Shown here piece by piece: positions 1 through 11,000 of a stretch of 64,000 bases of DNA (its first letter is position 1; every line of letters starts with the position of its first letter). Under the pieces are notes generated by a model. The model was given only the letters and a program-made list of their open reading frames with translations. It had not been told where the DNA came from and did no database searches. Origin of the DNA: Brachypterus glaber (taxonomy: Eukaryota > Arthropoda > Insecta > Coleoptera > Kateretidae). A program made the translations under genes and the position numbers. The stretch lies in NCBI GenBank assembly GCA_958510825.1, contig OY294049.1, positions 36,670,774-36,734,773 on the forward strand, written 5' to 3'.

Positions 1-334
1 ATTTTGCTATCTATTTGGAGCAAAAAACAGTCATCTCATAATTTTTTACATCCATATTGAATATGACACTTTTTTTCCCAAATAAAAAGATCGACACAAA
101 TTTAAATTGCACCAAGCCATTATTAATTTCTAAATAATTAAAAATTTTCAGTTTCATAATGCTTAGTGTTTTTACTTCAAATAGAAATTAAAACTGTGGA
201 AGCGGAAAATAAGTATTATATAATTGTTCATATTCCTAATTATTAATTCACTAGATAAAAAATAATCGAGAAAATTATACATTTCCCTTTGTATTTTAAA
301 ATTAATAAATTAAAAATTTTAATATAAAATTGTG
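1..334. other. AT-rich non-coding stretch
   Basis: Nothing recognisable: no exon-like reading frame, RNA gene or repeat boundary seen, only A/T homopolymer-rich sequence. Confidence 0.5.
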
Positions 335-552
335 ATATCGCACCCGTTACAGAACAGTGTCACAACACAAAATTTTGAAAAATGTGTTTTTAGTGTATTA
401 TGGACATCTACCGACCTGTATAACTGGCATATTTCTAACTGGCATAGTTATATGTAATATGCCAGTTATACAGATCGGTAGTAATAATACACTAAAAACA
501 CATTTTTAGAAAAAATTTGATTTATGATACTGTTCTGCAACGGGTGCGATAT
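335..552. repeat. Foldback (MITE-like) element, about 218 bp
   Basis: The two ends are reverse complements (left end ATATCGCACCCGTTACAGAA, right end ending in GGGTGCGATAT) and the complementarity continues to a central hairpin around 410-480, where a short stretch ending in a GGCATA motif is mirrored. The whole element can fold into one long stem. Non-coding; probably a miniature inverted-repeat DNA transposon. No clear target-site duplication. Confidence 0.8.
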
Positions 553-701
553 GCAAAAATATTTTTTTTATGTTTTCCACCCAGGCGCGGGTCAATATTT
601 TTTTTAATTAAAAATATTTATTCCAAATCTTCAAAAAAGGAGTTTTATGATATTAACATTATGAAACCCAACTTGGTGCACAAAAATATGGATTCCTTTA
701 T

Positions 702-931
702 CAAGGACACGTGTCTTTCGATATGTTCAAAGCCATATTCTCTTGTTTGAAACAAGTTGTTTAAAGGCTAGTACTTCTTTGAACCAAAGTAAATGTCCTG
801 GAATGAATTGTGCAGGTGTTTAAATGAAGATCCGCGCTCTGCATTTAAGGACATTGACTTTGGTTCAAAGAAGTACTAGCCTTAAAACAAGAGAATATGG
901 CTTTGAACAAATTAAAAGACACGTGTCCTTG
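702..931. repeat. Foldback element, about 230 bp
   Basis: Arms at 702-790 and 845-931 are near-perfect reverse complements (outer end CAAGGACACGTGTC against GACACGTGTCCTTG). Short reading frames across it are by-products of the palindrome. Superfamily unknown. Confidence 0.8.
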
Positions 932-1079
932 TCCAAGTCATCTTTTTTTTTGTGTTCCTGTTCATTCTCAAAAAAGTTGTCATTTACTGTTGCTATGTCT
1001 AATGGCACACGTTGTTCTTAGAATGTTCTGTTATTAGGGAAACCAAACCATGAAAAAATCTGTAGTAGCGTGGAATAAA

Positions 1080-1500
1080 GTTGGTAATCTAGTTAACCAT
1101 TATTTTCAAAAAATTTAATTTTTTTTAATTTATTTTTTGGTAGAATTGATCCTTATAATAAAAGTAATTTTTCCTAAAAAATATACGTTAATCGGAATTT
1201 TCTTTAAGCTTTTTTCGATATTTTTTCCAAAGTTTAACCCCCATAACTTTTTTGTTTTTGGCGGGATTACTTTCAAAAACAATAGGGAGGGAAAAAGTCC
1301 CTCGTAGAACTTGATTTTTCCTGAAATGTTCAACTCGATCGGGTATTCGTCCTTGAGTTATCGTGTTCACAAAAATCGTGCCATCAGACAGACAGACGGA
1401 CGGACATTTAAAAAAAGTGGCTTATTTTTTCATGAAACAAATTTATATTCAAGAATTTTTTGTCTAGGACGATTCTTGATTTTTTTTTCGAAACATTCGA
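1080..1500. repeat. Dispersed repeat with GACAGACAGACGGACGG motif
   Basis: The segment carries a 'TTGAGTTATCG...TTCACA' phrase followed by a run of CAGACAGACGGACGG. Related phrases recur at about 11450-11720, 16900-17060 and 34120-34210 in this window in more than one orientation. It is a degenerate interspersed repeat; boundaries are approximate and the family was not identified. Confidence 0.5.
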
Positions 1501-1853
1501 AACTACCGTATAATATTATTCTAGCGCAGGCGCTGTGAATAATATTATAACTTTAAAACAAACAAATTAATATGCCGCTTATCTATTCAAACAGGAAATA
1601 CGTATTATGGTAATAAAAGCACATGTGATAAAAACTAATAAATGTTATTTTATTTAAAAGCACAGATCATTCTGCAAAATACATCCAAAGATTTATTGAC
1701 CGAGCGACCGAAGGGATTGAGTATGAGTAACGATTTTAATGAACGAACAATCATGCGAATCTTTTCTCTTTCCCAATTTAGGAATCCTAAGTAAGCGTGA
1801 CAAAATTTTCGCAAAAAGTAACTGCTGTGAAACCTCAGCGTTTTCACGTTATT

Positions 1854-2302
1854 CCCAGATAGCACATAATAACTATTAGATATCCAGGGGATATACTTTC
1901 TGGATATAGATCATATCCATTGGATAGCCTGGATAGCCATTAGATATCCCATGGACATCCAAATGTCCGCCTATATCCAGGATATCCACTGGATATCTAT
2001 GAGATATCCATTGGACATCTATTTTTTTGACCTCCCTAAAGTATATACACTAGATATCCACTAGATATCCTTGGATATCCTGGATATCCATGATGGATCT
2101 CTAATGGATATCCAGTGGATATACTTTAGGGAGGTTAAAAAAATAGATGTCCACTGGATATCTCGTGGATATCCAGTGGACATCCTGGATATAGGCGGAC
2201 AATTGGATGTCCATGGGATATATAATGGCTATCCAATGGATATACTTTATATCCAGAAAGTATATCCCCTGGATATCTAATAGTTATTATCTGCTGTCTG
2301 GG
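1854..2302. repeat. Foldback element built of GGATATCC-type units
   Basis: Terminal inverted repeats start CCCAGATAGCACATAATAAC on the left and, read inward, CCCAGACAGCAGATAATAAC on the right. Inside, short self-palindromic units of the type TGGATATCCA recur many times on both arms, so the element is an inverted repeat made of smaller inverted repeats. Non-coding. The terminal motif CCCAGA(T/C)AGCA recurs at 19424-19605, and in a variant form at 22635. Confidence 0.85.
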
Positions 2303-3412
2303 TTTGTTATGAGGTATTTAAAATATTAACCAATTTAAATCACGTAAAATAAAAAAGCGTTATTATCGAATATAGACAGTTAACTGTATGATTTTAAATT
2401 GAAATTTCAATAGAAAGAAGTGCGTGACAATAATAATATTATTTTATATTTTAACATTCGATTTTAACGTTGTAATTATTATACAGGGTGGCCCAAGGAA
2501 AACTTGACATGGGGATTTTTGGTGATAATAGCGTAGATATAAAAAACGCTCGGACAGGTCAATTTTAGTTTGGAGGTATTTCTCCAAAACTGAAGACTGC
2601 AAAAAAAAATAGCCCTAATTTCGTGCAAATAGAGTAAGGGTTCAAAAACGATGAGTCATATTGACTCCGCCATTTTCAAAAAAATCAAATAAAAAAAACA
2701 ACATTTTGGACTACCCTAGTCGCGCGGATTTTTTTTTTTAATTTTTTCGTTATTTTATTCGAAATCAGCGGTATCAAAACTAGCCGTACGCAAAAATTCA
2801 GAATTTTGTCCACTTTTTTTTTCCTGACCCTCCGTGCTATGGTGCAAATTTGAAGTATTTAGCTTAAAGCAAAGAGCTAATAACTCTTCTCTCTAGAATA
2901 GGTATTTCGTTTGTAAAAACTGACAAAAACGTAGCCAACATATAAATTTGTCTGTCTTACTCGCACAGCAGAGACAACAATAACAGTTACTGGTAATTGT
3001 TATTGTTCAAGCCTGAATATACCTACTATTTGTTTAGAAACAAACCGAGATATTGGCGATACTTTATATTAACAGTATGCGTTGGCTTAAAGCGTTCTAA
3101 TATCACAATTTTTCGCGGACAGATCGACCGAGAGAGATATTTTTGCAGAAATCAACCTTTTTACAACTTCGAGAATGTAAATAAAAAAAATATTCTTTTA
3201 ATAACGCAGAATTGTCCTAGGAGAAAGTAATACCAGATTCCTGGTCTATTAGTTAATTACGAATACGCCTATGGTAAGTTTAGTGACATTTAAAAACAGT
3301 AATTCTAATTAAATTCAATAAAGTGAATATAATTTTATAAATAATTCAAATAATCTACACAATAGTCATGTTACAATGGTCACAATACTTTGCACTGTAA
3401 AAACTATATACA
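2303..3412. other. Non-coding stretch with a degraded TA-flanked element
   Basis: At 2482 a TA followed by CAGGGTGGCCCAAGG resembles the left end of the TA-flanked inverted-repeat elements seen at 8901 and 55122, but no matching right end was found, so this is a fragment. The remainder is AT-rich sequence without exon-like frames. Confidence 0.4.
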
Positions 3413-3510
3413 TACAGTGCGGACCAAAAGTCACCCCCTATCCTAACTTTTGAACGAGTTGAGATATTGACTTCAAATTTGCAGTGCACTTCCTAGTGTG
3501 CTACCAACCT
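3413..3510. repeat. Fragment of TA-CAGTGCGGWCCAAAAGTCA element
   Basis: TA plus CAGTGCGGACCAAAAGTCAC and the following 'GAACGAGTTGAGATATTGACTTCAAATTTG' type sequence matches the ends of the full element at 54093-54805. Only the left end is present here. Confidence 0.7.
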
Positions 3511-3561
3511 TGTATAACTGGATAATGAATGAAACAGAAGATAACTTTACAAATGACGTTA

Positions 3562-4083
3562 GGTACGTTTTGGTGAGAATTATAGAATTTGGATTTCATT
3601 CATAAACCGGAAACTGCTGCGGTTTTCTATAGAACGCGGCACCTAACTATAAAGGGCGGCACCTAACGGCGCATGCGTCGTAGGGACCAACCGTTTTTTA
3701 ATATTAAAAAAAAAACAATTTATAAAAAAAACACGAAACAGGAGCAAAACCAACGTTAACGTAAACCCACAGAAAAAGAAAACACCAAACAACAAAAAAC
3801 CAAAACAAACTCGGTGACAAGCGGAAACGCCTCCATTTCTTCTTCCAACAGGAAATTCTCACTTTACACTGTACGTTAAGGTTAATATATTTTGTGTTTA
3901 TCTCTGCGTCAAAAATCCTATATGTTTTTTTTTAAATTGGTTTTTATATATTAAAAAACGGTTAGCCCCCACGACGCATGCGCCGTTAGGTGCCGCCTTC
4001 TATAGTTAATCGCACCTGTTTCCGATTTATGAATGAAATCCAAATTTTAAATCCAAACGCTGGGATCCACACCAAAACGTACC
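3562..4083. repeat. Foldback element, about 520 bp
   Basis: Outer ends GGTACGTTTTGGTG and CACCAAAACGTACC are exact reverse complements. Inside, CCTAACGGCGCATGCGTCGT pairs with ACGACGCATGCGCCGTTAGG. Arms are about 150 bp around an A-rich, non-coding core. Probably a non-autonomous DNA transposon. Confidence 0.85.
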
Positions 4084-4535
4084 TATTGGTACCAATAACA
4101 GGAAAAATTAAATACTAGAAACGATCGCATAGTAATAACTCCCTAGACTTACTAAATAAGTCTTATTTACTTCACTTACTTTTTATTTTAAAAAACTATA
4201 ATGTACGATTATTTAATTTTGCAAAAAATACCACACCCTAAGACATGGTTTGCCTACTTGTGGCCCACGCATAAGTTGGGTGCACCCGGGTGGGATGAAT
4301 CTTACATAATAGGATATGATCCTATATAGGATACATTATCAGAGGTCGGACTTTTAGTATTCATTTACCGGGGACTCAAAATTTTTTAGTTTTTCGCAAA
4401 AAGAAAATTTAAACAAAAGTTTTTTAAAATTTTTTTCTGATTTTTTTTTATTTTTTGTTTTCCAAGAACATATCTTTTTGTATTTCTTTGTATTTTTTTT
4501 TGAATTATTTTTTGGGATAATGCAATATACCATTT

Positions 4536-5559
4536 ACTGTGAATAGTATATAATGGAATGCGTATCATTACATATCTTCACGGCTTGTTTTTTTGTTTCA
4601 AATTATTTCGACCCTCTCAGGCACTGAGATTCGGGGTGTCTCAAGTTCAGGTTATTTCTTAAAAAACGGAACATAGGATTGAGATTTGTTCAAAGAAGAA
4701 CCAGTGTTTTTTACTGGGTTTTTGCAGCCCTGTGTATTTATACAGATCATCCATCTGTTTTGTATACACTCCAAAGTCGAATCTGTATTCTCTCGGGGGC
4801 CCCGAGTCGGGGCTGTGTTTGCCTACTCTCGGACGAAATCGGTATCAATCGTTCTACTTTCAAGACGCTAGTCGCGTCTTATTATTCAGTTGAAAAAAGT
4901 TATGCAGTAGTGAGCAAGGGATACGAATTCTACTACCCACTGTATACAAAATTGACGGATTACGTGTATATACATTACCTATATATACTTTTGGAATTTA
5001 TTAAAATATTCTTATATTTTAAGCAAAGCCATGAAATTTGTTTATAGTAGAGAAAAAGATGCAAGTCGCTTGCAAAACAACTTTACACTACGATATTTCA
5101 ATAAATCTTTGACATAGAGACTTAAAATTTGAAACAAATTTTGTTTACTACTTAAAAAATCTTTGTTCCAAATTTCAAGTCACTGCGTAAAAGCGCTTTT
5201 GAGATATCGTAATGTAAAGTTGTTTTAAAAGCGACTTGTATCTTTTTCTCTTCTATGTTACTGAAGCCTGTCAAAGACTGGTGCATTTACCATATTGCGT
5301 CAATATAGTGATTGATTCCTGTGATTTTTTTGGGTTAATTTTTTGGTAAAACTGAAACCTTGACGTATCTGATAAACAATAACAATAACATTATCAAAAA
5401 TTCGCAGAAATAGCTATTAAAGATTAGTTATAATACGACAATAATTATCATATTATTATCGTTCGTAGCACGTCAATGTTTTATGCACGATACGTGTTTT
5501 TATGTAAATAAACAAGCCGTGAAGATATGTAATGCATTCCATAGTATTCTATTCACAGT
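4536..5559. repeat. Long foldback element with nested palindrome
   Basis: ACTGTGAATAG at the left end pairs with CTATTCACAGT at the right end, followed inward by a matched stretch containing ATATCTTCACGGCTTGTTT and its complement. A separate palindrome at 5048-5252 (outer part AGAGAAAAAGATGCAAGTCG against CGACTTGTATCTTTTTCTCT) lies inside. The 1-kb core contains a 122-codon open frame (4679-5047) with no family resemblance. Confidence 0.75.
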
Positions 5560-5699
5560 TACGAGTTATGTTGCGTACTTCCATCCCCTCTAGAGCTCTC
5601 TTTATTTCCTTACACTCTATCAAAATGAGGCGCCCATTATAACGATTTCTTTTTTATGCGCCTTTATTTCTGAGTTGAGTTCATTTTCTTCATTTAAGC

Positions 5700-5840
5700 C
5701 TATTCACATGTACCATTGAAATCTAGTCAATATTGACAAAAATTACAATAACATGCAGTTTTAATACAGTTGACGTAAATGACCTTGCAATTTTCGTCAA
5801 TATTGCCATAAATTTCAATATCAATGGTACATGTGAATAG
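5700..5840. repeat. Foldback element, about 140 bp
   Basis: CTATTCACATGTACCATTGA at the left and TCAATGGTACATGTGAATAG at the right are exact reverse complements. Small miniature inverted-repeat element. Confidence 0.85.
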
Positions 5841-5887
5841 ACCTGATTGTTAGTTTAGGTCAAATCTTGTGATAGATTTTTCAGATA

Positions 5888-6035
5888 AAGCTGAAGTTTG
5901 CAACGTTTTTTTGCAACGTTTTTTTGCAACGAAAATTCAAATAGTATATTAAAGTGCTAGTTTCATAACATACTTTTTTAGCGCACGAGTACAAGTTTAG
6001 AAAACAAGTGCTTTAATATAGACTAGAAGTTTGAA
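5888..6035. repeat. Truncated copy of AAGCTGAAGTTTGCAACG element
   Basis: The left half of the roughly 215-bp palindromic element found complete at 6638-6853 and 25293-25507; the right end is rearranged. The motif GCAACGTTTTTTT is repeated in tandem at its start. Confidence 0.7.
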
Positions 6036-6299
6036 ATTTAGTATAATTACATATTTCTGATTACAATAAATTATTATAATAAAATAACCCCCAACCCTAC
6101 TCATAGGGGGGTGGGGAATATGCTTTTTATCATTTTAATCATATTATTTTGATGAATATTTATGACTATATAGGGTTTTAAGGCCGCTAAAATTGAATCT
6201 GATAATAAAAAAAATTTAACTCCAGCCCCAGGGAGGAAAATAACAATATAGGGAGGCTGAAGAACCTTATGTTTATGTTTGTTTTTAACCTCGTACTAT
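6036..6299. other. Non-coding interval
   Basis: No exon, RNA gene or repeat boundary recognised. Confidence 0.4.
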
Positions 6300-6529
6300 T
6301 CTACTTAATTAAGCATCCCCTAAGTATAGGACTTGTGTGGGCTAGTAGTAGAGGGAACCACCGGCTTTAATTGACTTTCGAACCAATATATCTAGGGAGT
6401 ACGCCTTCGCCAAATTTCAATTATTAATTAACTGAAAAAGGCAATCGGCGCCAGTGAGGTTTGAACTCACGATCATTAGATCAGTGTCAGGCTATATCGA
6501 TGCCATTGACCACTGAGCTAAATCTCCCA
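6300..6529 (-). repeat. tRNA-derived SINE-like element / tRNA pseudogene
   Basis: Read on the minus strand from 6529, the sequence begins like a tRNA, with TAGCTCAGTGG (box A) and, further on, GTGAGTTCAAACCTCAC, which forms a 5-bp T stem with the box B loop. The 5' acceptor strand GGGAGAT has no partner after the T stem (TGGCGCC follows), and the anticodon region is enlarged, so it is not a functional tRNA. A T run and a GC-richer tail follow, as expected for a SINE body. The extent of the tail (to about 6300) is a guess. Confidence 0.5.
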
Positions 6530-6637
6530 TTGAACCTTGGTAAATGGTCCTTGGTTGTATGTATGTATTTACTTCTACTAGTACCTACAGGTATATCTAG
6601 ATATTATATATAGAAATATATACTTTATCCATCCAAT

Positions 6638-6853
6638 ATGAAGCTGAAGTTTGCAATGTAAATTCAAATAGTATATTAAAGTACTAGTTTCATAACATAC
6701 GGTTTTAACGCACGAGTACAAGTTTTGAAAACAATCCGCTTGCGGCGAGTTTTCTAAAGTACTAGTGAGCTAAAAACGTGTTATGGAATAAGTGCTTTAA
6801 TATACTATTTGAATTTTCGATGCAAAAAAACATTGCAAAAACTTCAGCTTCAT
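6638..6853. repeat. Palindromic MITE, ATGAAGCTGAAGTTTGCAA family
   Basis: Complete copy, starting ATGAAGCTGAAG and ending CTTCAGCTTCAT, with arms of about 90 bp. A second complete copy is at 25293-25507 and a truncated one is at 5888. Flanks share ATCCAA on both sides (with a one-base ambiguity), a possible target duplication. Confidence 0.85.
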
Positions 6854-7270
6854 AATCCAAGATACAAATATAAATATATATCTTTATAATTTGAATATGG
6901 GATTTATAAAGTCCATTAGCAGTCTTCTGTTGTTTTAGAGAAATGTGATAAAAGTGACACAAAAAACAATAAAGGCTGAAATAGTGAGTTACAAAACATA
7001 AATGAAGCCTGAAATAGTGAATGACAAAAAAAAAAACAAAAGAATGTCTAGTCAGATAGATTTAGACATCTGTAAAGTTTTAGGCCTGTTTACTTATAAA
7101 ATATTTCTAGGATATCTAAACTGAGCTTCATATGTAAGTAAATACCTTGGTAAATAATAAATCATTGAATACATATGTAATACGTCAAAGATAGATTAGA
7201 AAACATATTATCAACCAGAAGTTAGAATTATTTCTACTATAGAATTATAATATTTAAGAGATTTTTTTGT
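6854..7270. other. Non-coding interval downstream of Src42A exon
   Basis: This belongs to the first intron of the Src42A gene on the minus strand. No SH2 or kinase-domain exon was recognised here or further left in the window. Confidence 0.5.
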
Positions 7271-7276
7271 ACTTAC

Positions 7277-7632
7277 GGTTCTGCTTCAATACTCTTCAAT
7301 TTAGCCACATAATTGGATGGAATGTAGCCCTCCTGTCTGGTCCTTTTACTTCTTGCTAACCACCAATCACCCTGTGTATCATTTAAAATATCTAAATGTT
7401 CACCCTTTCGAAAGCTGAGGTCTTCATCAGTCCTTGCATCATAGTCATATAGGGCCACAAATATTCTAGCATTTGGTGGGTCAGGCTCTGGATTGTTGGG
7501 CACAGGTGGTCTTTGGATGTCTATAGGAGGCGTAGGAATCCTAGGGCTTGTCACTGTTGGATTATCTTCATGATTTGTCGTACTTCTCTTGTTTTTGTCT
7601 GTAGTTGTAGGACTACTAAGACAATTGCCCAT
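7277..7632 (-). CDS. Src42A: Src42A tyrosine-protein kinase, first coding exon (partial gene)
   Basis: Encodes the N-terminal 118 residues of a Src-family non-receptor tyrosine kinase. M-G-N-C at the start gives the N-myristoylated Gly2 and a palmitoylatable Cys4 that anchor the kinase at the plasma membrane. A proline-rich unique region (about 5-55) is followed by a full SH3 domain (about 57-112) with the ALYDYDA motif, the WW pair and the GYIPSNYV end that binds proline ligands. Spacing and the 'KLKSIEAEP' end match insect Src42A more closely than Src64B (known from the family). The exon ends at a consensus donor (GTAAGT, 7271-7276 on the plus strand as ACTTAC) in phase 2. SH2 and kinase exons must lie beyond the left window edge or in unrecognised exons. 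Head to head with Usp14. Confidence 0.92.
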
Positions 7633-8008
7633 TTTTCAATTGTTTTTAAACGCTCACTTCACTTGTTTAACAAAAGAACATCACCCACAATATGAAAAAA
7701 TGTTTTTTTATAATTTAAACTATATTGATCAAGAGTTTCTTGTTTTTAAACAATGTAAATAAAATACATTTCATCCGACAACCTCGATTCACCGAACTGA
7801 ACGCAGCAACAAAAGGCGTTTTAGAAACTTTCGCTTTGTGTATATTTTAATTACTAGATTTAAGTTGGCAGGCCTGCTGTGACTTTTAATTTTTCTGTCA
7901 GTTGTGAGGTGCATTTATTGTTTTGTGTTAATTTAAGTTATTAACGTTAAATATTTTACTATTTTAATATTAATAGTTTTTTACTGAAAGCAGAACTAAT
8001 TTATTATA
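7633..8008. promoter_or_regulatory. Shared divergent promoter interval, Src42A / Usp14
   Basis: Only 376 bp separate the two start codons, so both 5' untranslated regions and promoters must lie here unless an upstream non-coding exon exists. No TATA box could be assigned with confidence. A bidirectional promoter is an inference from spacing. Confidence 0.5.
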
Positions 8009-11000
8009 ATGCCGATATACAAAGGTAACAAGTTTATCACAATTTTGAAATCCTAACCTAATTTTTCATGATTCAACAAATCTTGAGACAAATCTTAACA
8101 CGTTAACGGTCAACAGTGACCGATTTATTACTTTTCAACAGGCCAATACGATAACTTACCGATTAAATTAGTAATGTATTGTACTTACTGTACTTTTCTT
8201 TTATATATATATATATATATTACAATAGCCAATGGCTAAATAAAGGTTTATCTAAAAAGTCCAAACATGACTGATATAGCCCTGGCGACCAGCCAGGCCT
8301 CAGTTTATACTTGCTGTTTTCACGCTTATAGAAAAAGTGTGTGAAAATGTTAAACCACATTTTTAAAACAAAAGAACCCTTCACTATCCTGTGGCAAAAA
8401 ATCAGGTCCATTTTTTATATTCATTTCAGTCAAAGTTAAGTGGGGTAAGGAATCATATCCTGGCATTGAGGTAAATACTGATGAACCACCAATGTTGTTC
8501 AAAGCCCAAATATATGCTCTGACAGGAGTGCAACCAGAGAGGCAAAAGGTTATGATAAAAGGAGTTACATTGAAAGATAGTGATTGGGACAACTTTAATT
8601 TAAAAGATGTAAGTATACCTATCTAACTTTCTTCAATACTTTCAGTAATTATGCAAAATAAAGTTTTTTTTTACAATTATAATATGTAATAACAAATCAC
8701 CATACTTTTAACTATTTTTAGGGGGTAACAGTCTTGCTGATGGGAAGTAAGGAAGAAGATGTGCCTAAGGAACCAGTTGAAAAAACTGTTTTTGTTGAAG
8801 ATATGAATGAGAGTGAACTTGCAACAGCTGTAAGTAGATAATTATTATTTATGACTAAATTTTTGAAATAATAATAAAAAACTTTAAGAGGTATTAATTA
8901 TACAGGGTGATCAATAACTGGCATGCCAAAATTTAAGAGGTGATTCTACATTCAAAAATATCAAAAAAAGTTCCTATAAAGGTTGGTCCGGAAATGAGCC
9001 CTAAGGGAGCTACGGCCCTTTATAATTGTAATAATATTAAGGTTTTCAATTAATAACTTTGGTACCCTTTAAGCTAGAGCGACAAGCTTTTGCATTTATA
9101 CTAGTATCAATAAGATGGAAAAATATATTAGGCTTAACATATTTTTGCCCCAAAATTTTTTATGTGTACTTTTTTTGGATTTTTTGTAAAAAATATGGAT
9201 TCCTTGAGTAAAAATACATAAAAAATGTCCTATAGTGTAACACTGTAGGAAAACCATTTTAAAAAAAAATTCAGTTAAGAGGAAGAAGTAACATTTTGTA
9301 CCACCAAAAACATTACTTTTTAAAAGGCTAAAAAGTCCAAACTCCTTTAATATTAAATTTAGGTGTTTTGGTGAAGAATACTTTTTTATTATGCTCAGTT
9401 TGAAATGAAGAATCACCCTGCAGCATTAAAATTTTATTGTTGCTGTTTTTTGTTCCCCATTCAATATGTCTTCTTCGAAGGACTGTAGCTCCCTAAGGGC
9501 CCATTTCCGGACCACCCTTTATAGAAACATTTTTTGATATTTTTGGATGTAGAATCACCTCTTAAATTTTGACACGGCAGTCACTGATCACCCTGTATGT
9601 TAGCTATTTTTTATTTTATTTTTTAATAATTATATTTTTATAGCTGGATCTGCCTGCTGGTTTGACCAATCTGGGGAATACCTGTTATATGAATGCAACT
9701 GTACAATGCTTGAAAACTATTCCAGAATTAAGGCAAGCCTTACAGACTTTTGAAGGAGGTAAAAACAATAATCTTAACACCATAATATAATTTTATTTAA
9801 ATCGGCACTTAGTGCTACTAAGAGTGCCGATGTATTGAAATCTTCGCCGAAAAGTCAAAATCTTTGACCACGTTTTTTCACATTTCTCGACGTTTTAGAC
9901 CATTCTGAGTCGAAATCAGTAAAAAAAAAATTGCGTCCGTCTGTCTGGGAGTAAACTCTCTAACTCCATTTCTACATGAGATATCGACATGCGGTTTTTT
10001 GCAGGGGGTAAAAATAGGGTAAAACTCATATTTTTAGCGTTTTTTGTTTATAATTAAGGCAATTATTATTGTATTTGGTTAATTTAGCACTTATATAAAA
10101 GATAATTTTAAATTGGTCAAAAAATGTTATAAACAACGTTTTTCTAAAACGCATTGTTTTCGAGATATTGGCGTTTAAAGCAGTAAAAGGTTTTTTTGGC
10201 ATATCTCACATATTGTAACCCGATTTCAAAAATTTATATTTTAAATAAAAGCTGTTTTTAAGTCCTATAAAAAATGTTATGTACAGTTTTTTGCTAGAAT
10301 ATAGTGCTTTAAAGATACAGAATTTAAAATCAAACAAAACACCTAGTTTGAAATTTGCAAACTAGATGGCTTTAGTGTACAATAGTGCCGATGTTTTGAC
10401 AGGATGCTTGCAACGTTTTATCTAGTTTTTATTAAAAAAAGTTTTTTTAATTTAATTTGACTTTTTGGGGTTTAAATTGCCTCCAGTTTATATGTAAGCT
10501 GTCACCTGTATCAAAGTCACATTTGAATAGATACTTAATGCACCCAGGGCTGTAGCTATGGGGGGAGCCTACCCCCACCTATCTTGAAATCTAAAAAGTT
10601 GCATATTTCACGAGAAAAACGTTGCGTATTTTATGGATTCAATAAAAAAGTTTCATATTTCACAAAAGGGTGGTACATTTTTTTAGTCATTAACTTTTTT
10701 GTGTCTAAGAAAAAAGTTGCATATTTTTTCATGGATTCATGGAAGAGTGCAAGAGTTGCATATTTCACAAAAGGGTGGGACCTTTTTTTTAGTCATTAAC
10801 TTTTTTATATCGAAGAAAAAAGTTGCATATTTCATAGATTCATACAAAAGTTGCATAATTAGCGAAAGGGTGGAACCTATTTTTTTTGTCATTAACTTTC
10901 TTGTTAGAGAAAAAAGTTGCATTTTTAGGCTAAAAACAGTTGATATTTTTGACCTCCCCCTCCTCGAAATCTTCTTTGCTACGGCCCTGAATGCACCCAT

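Noticed and set aside
4679..5047. 122-codon open frame as a gene
   Set aside because: No family resemblance, no promoter or poly(A) context, lies in the core of a foldback element, and stops and compositional bias look random.
6447..6529. Functional tRNA gene
   Set aside because: Acceptor stem cannot pair and the anticodon arm is abnormal; called SINE-like instead.
9096..9416. 106-codon minus-strand frame
   Set aside because: Lies entirely in the TA-flanked MITE core; no conserved motif.
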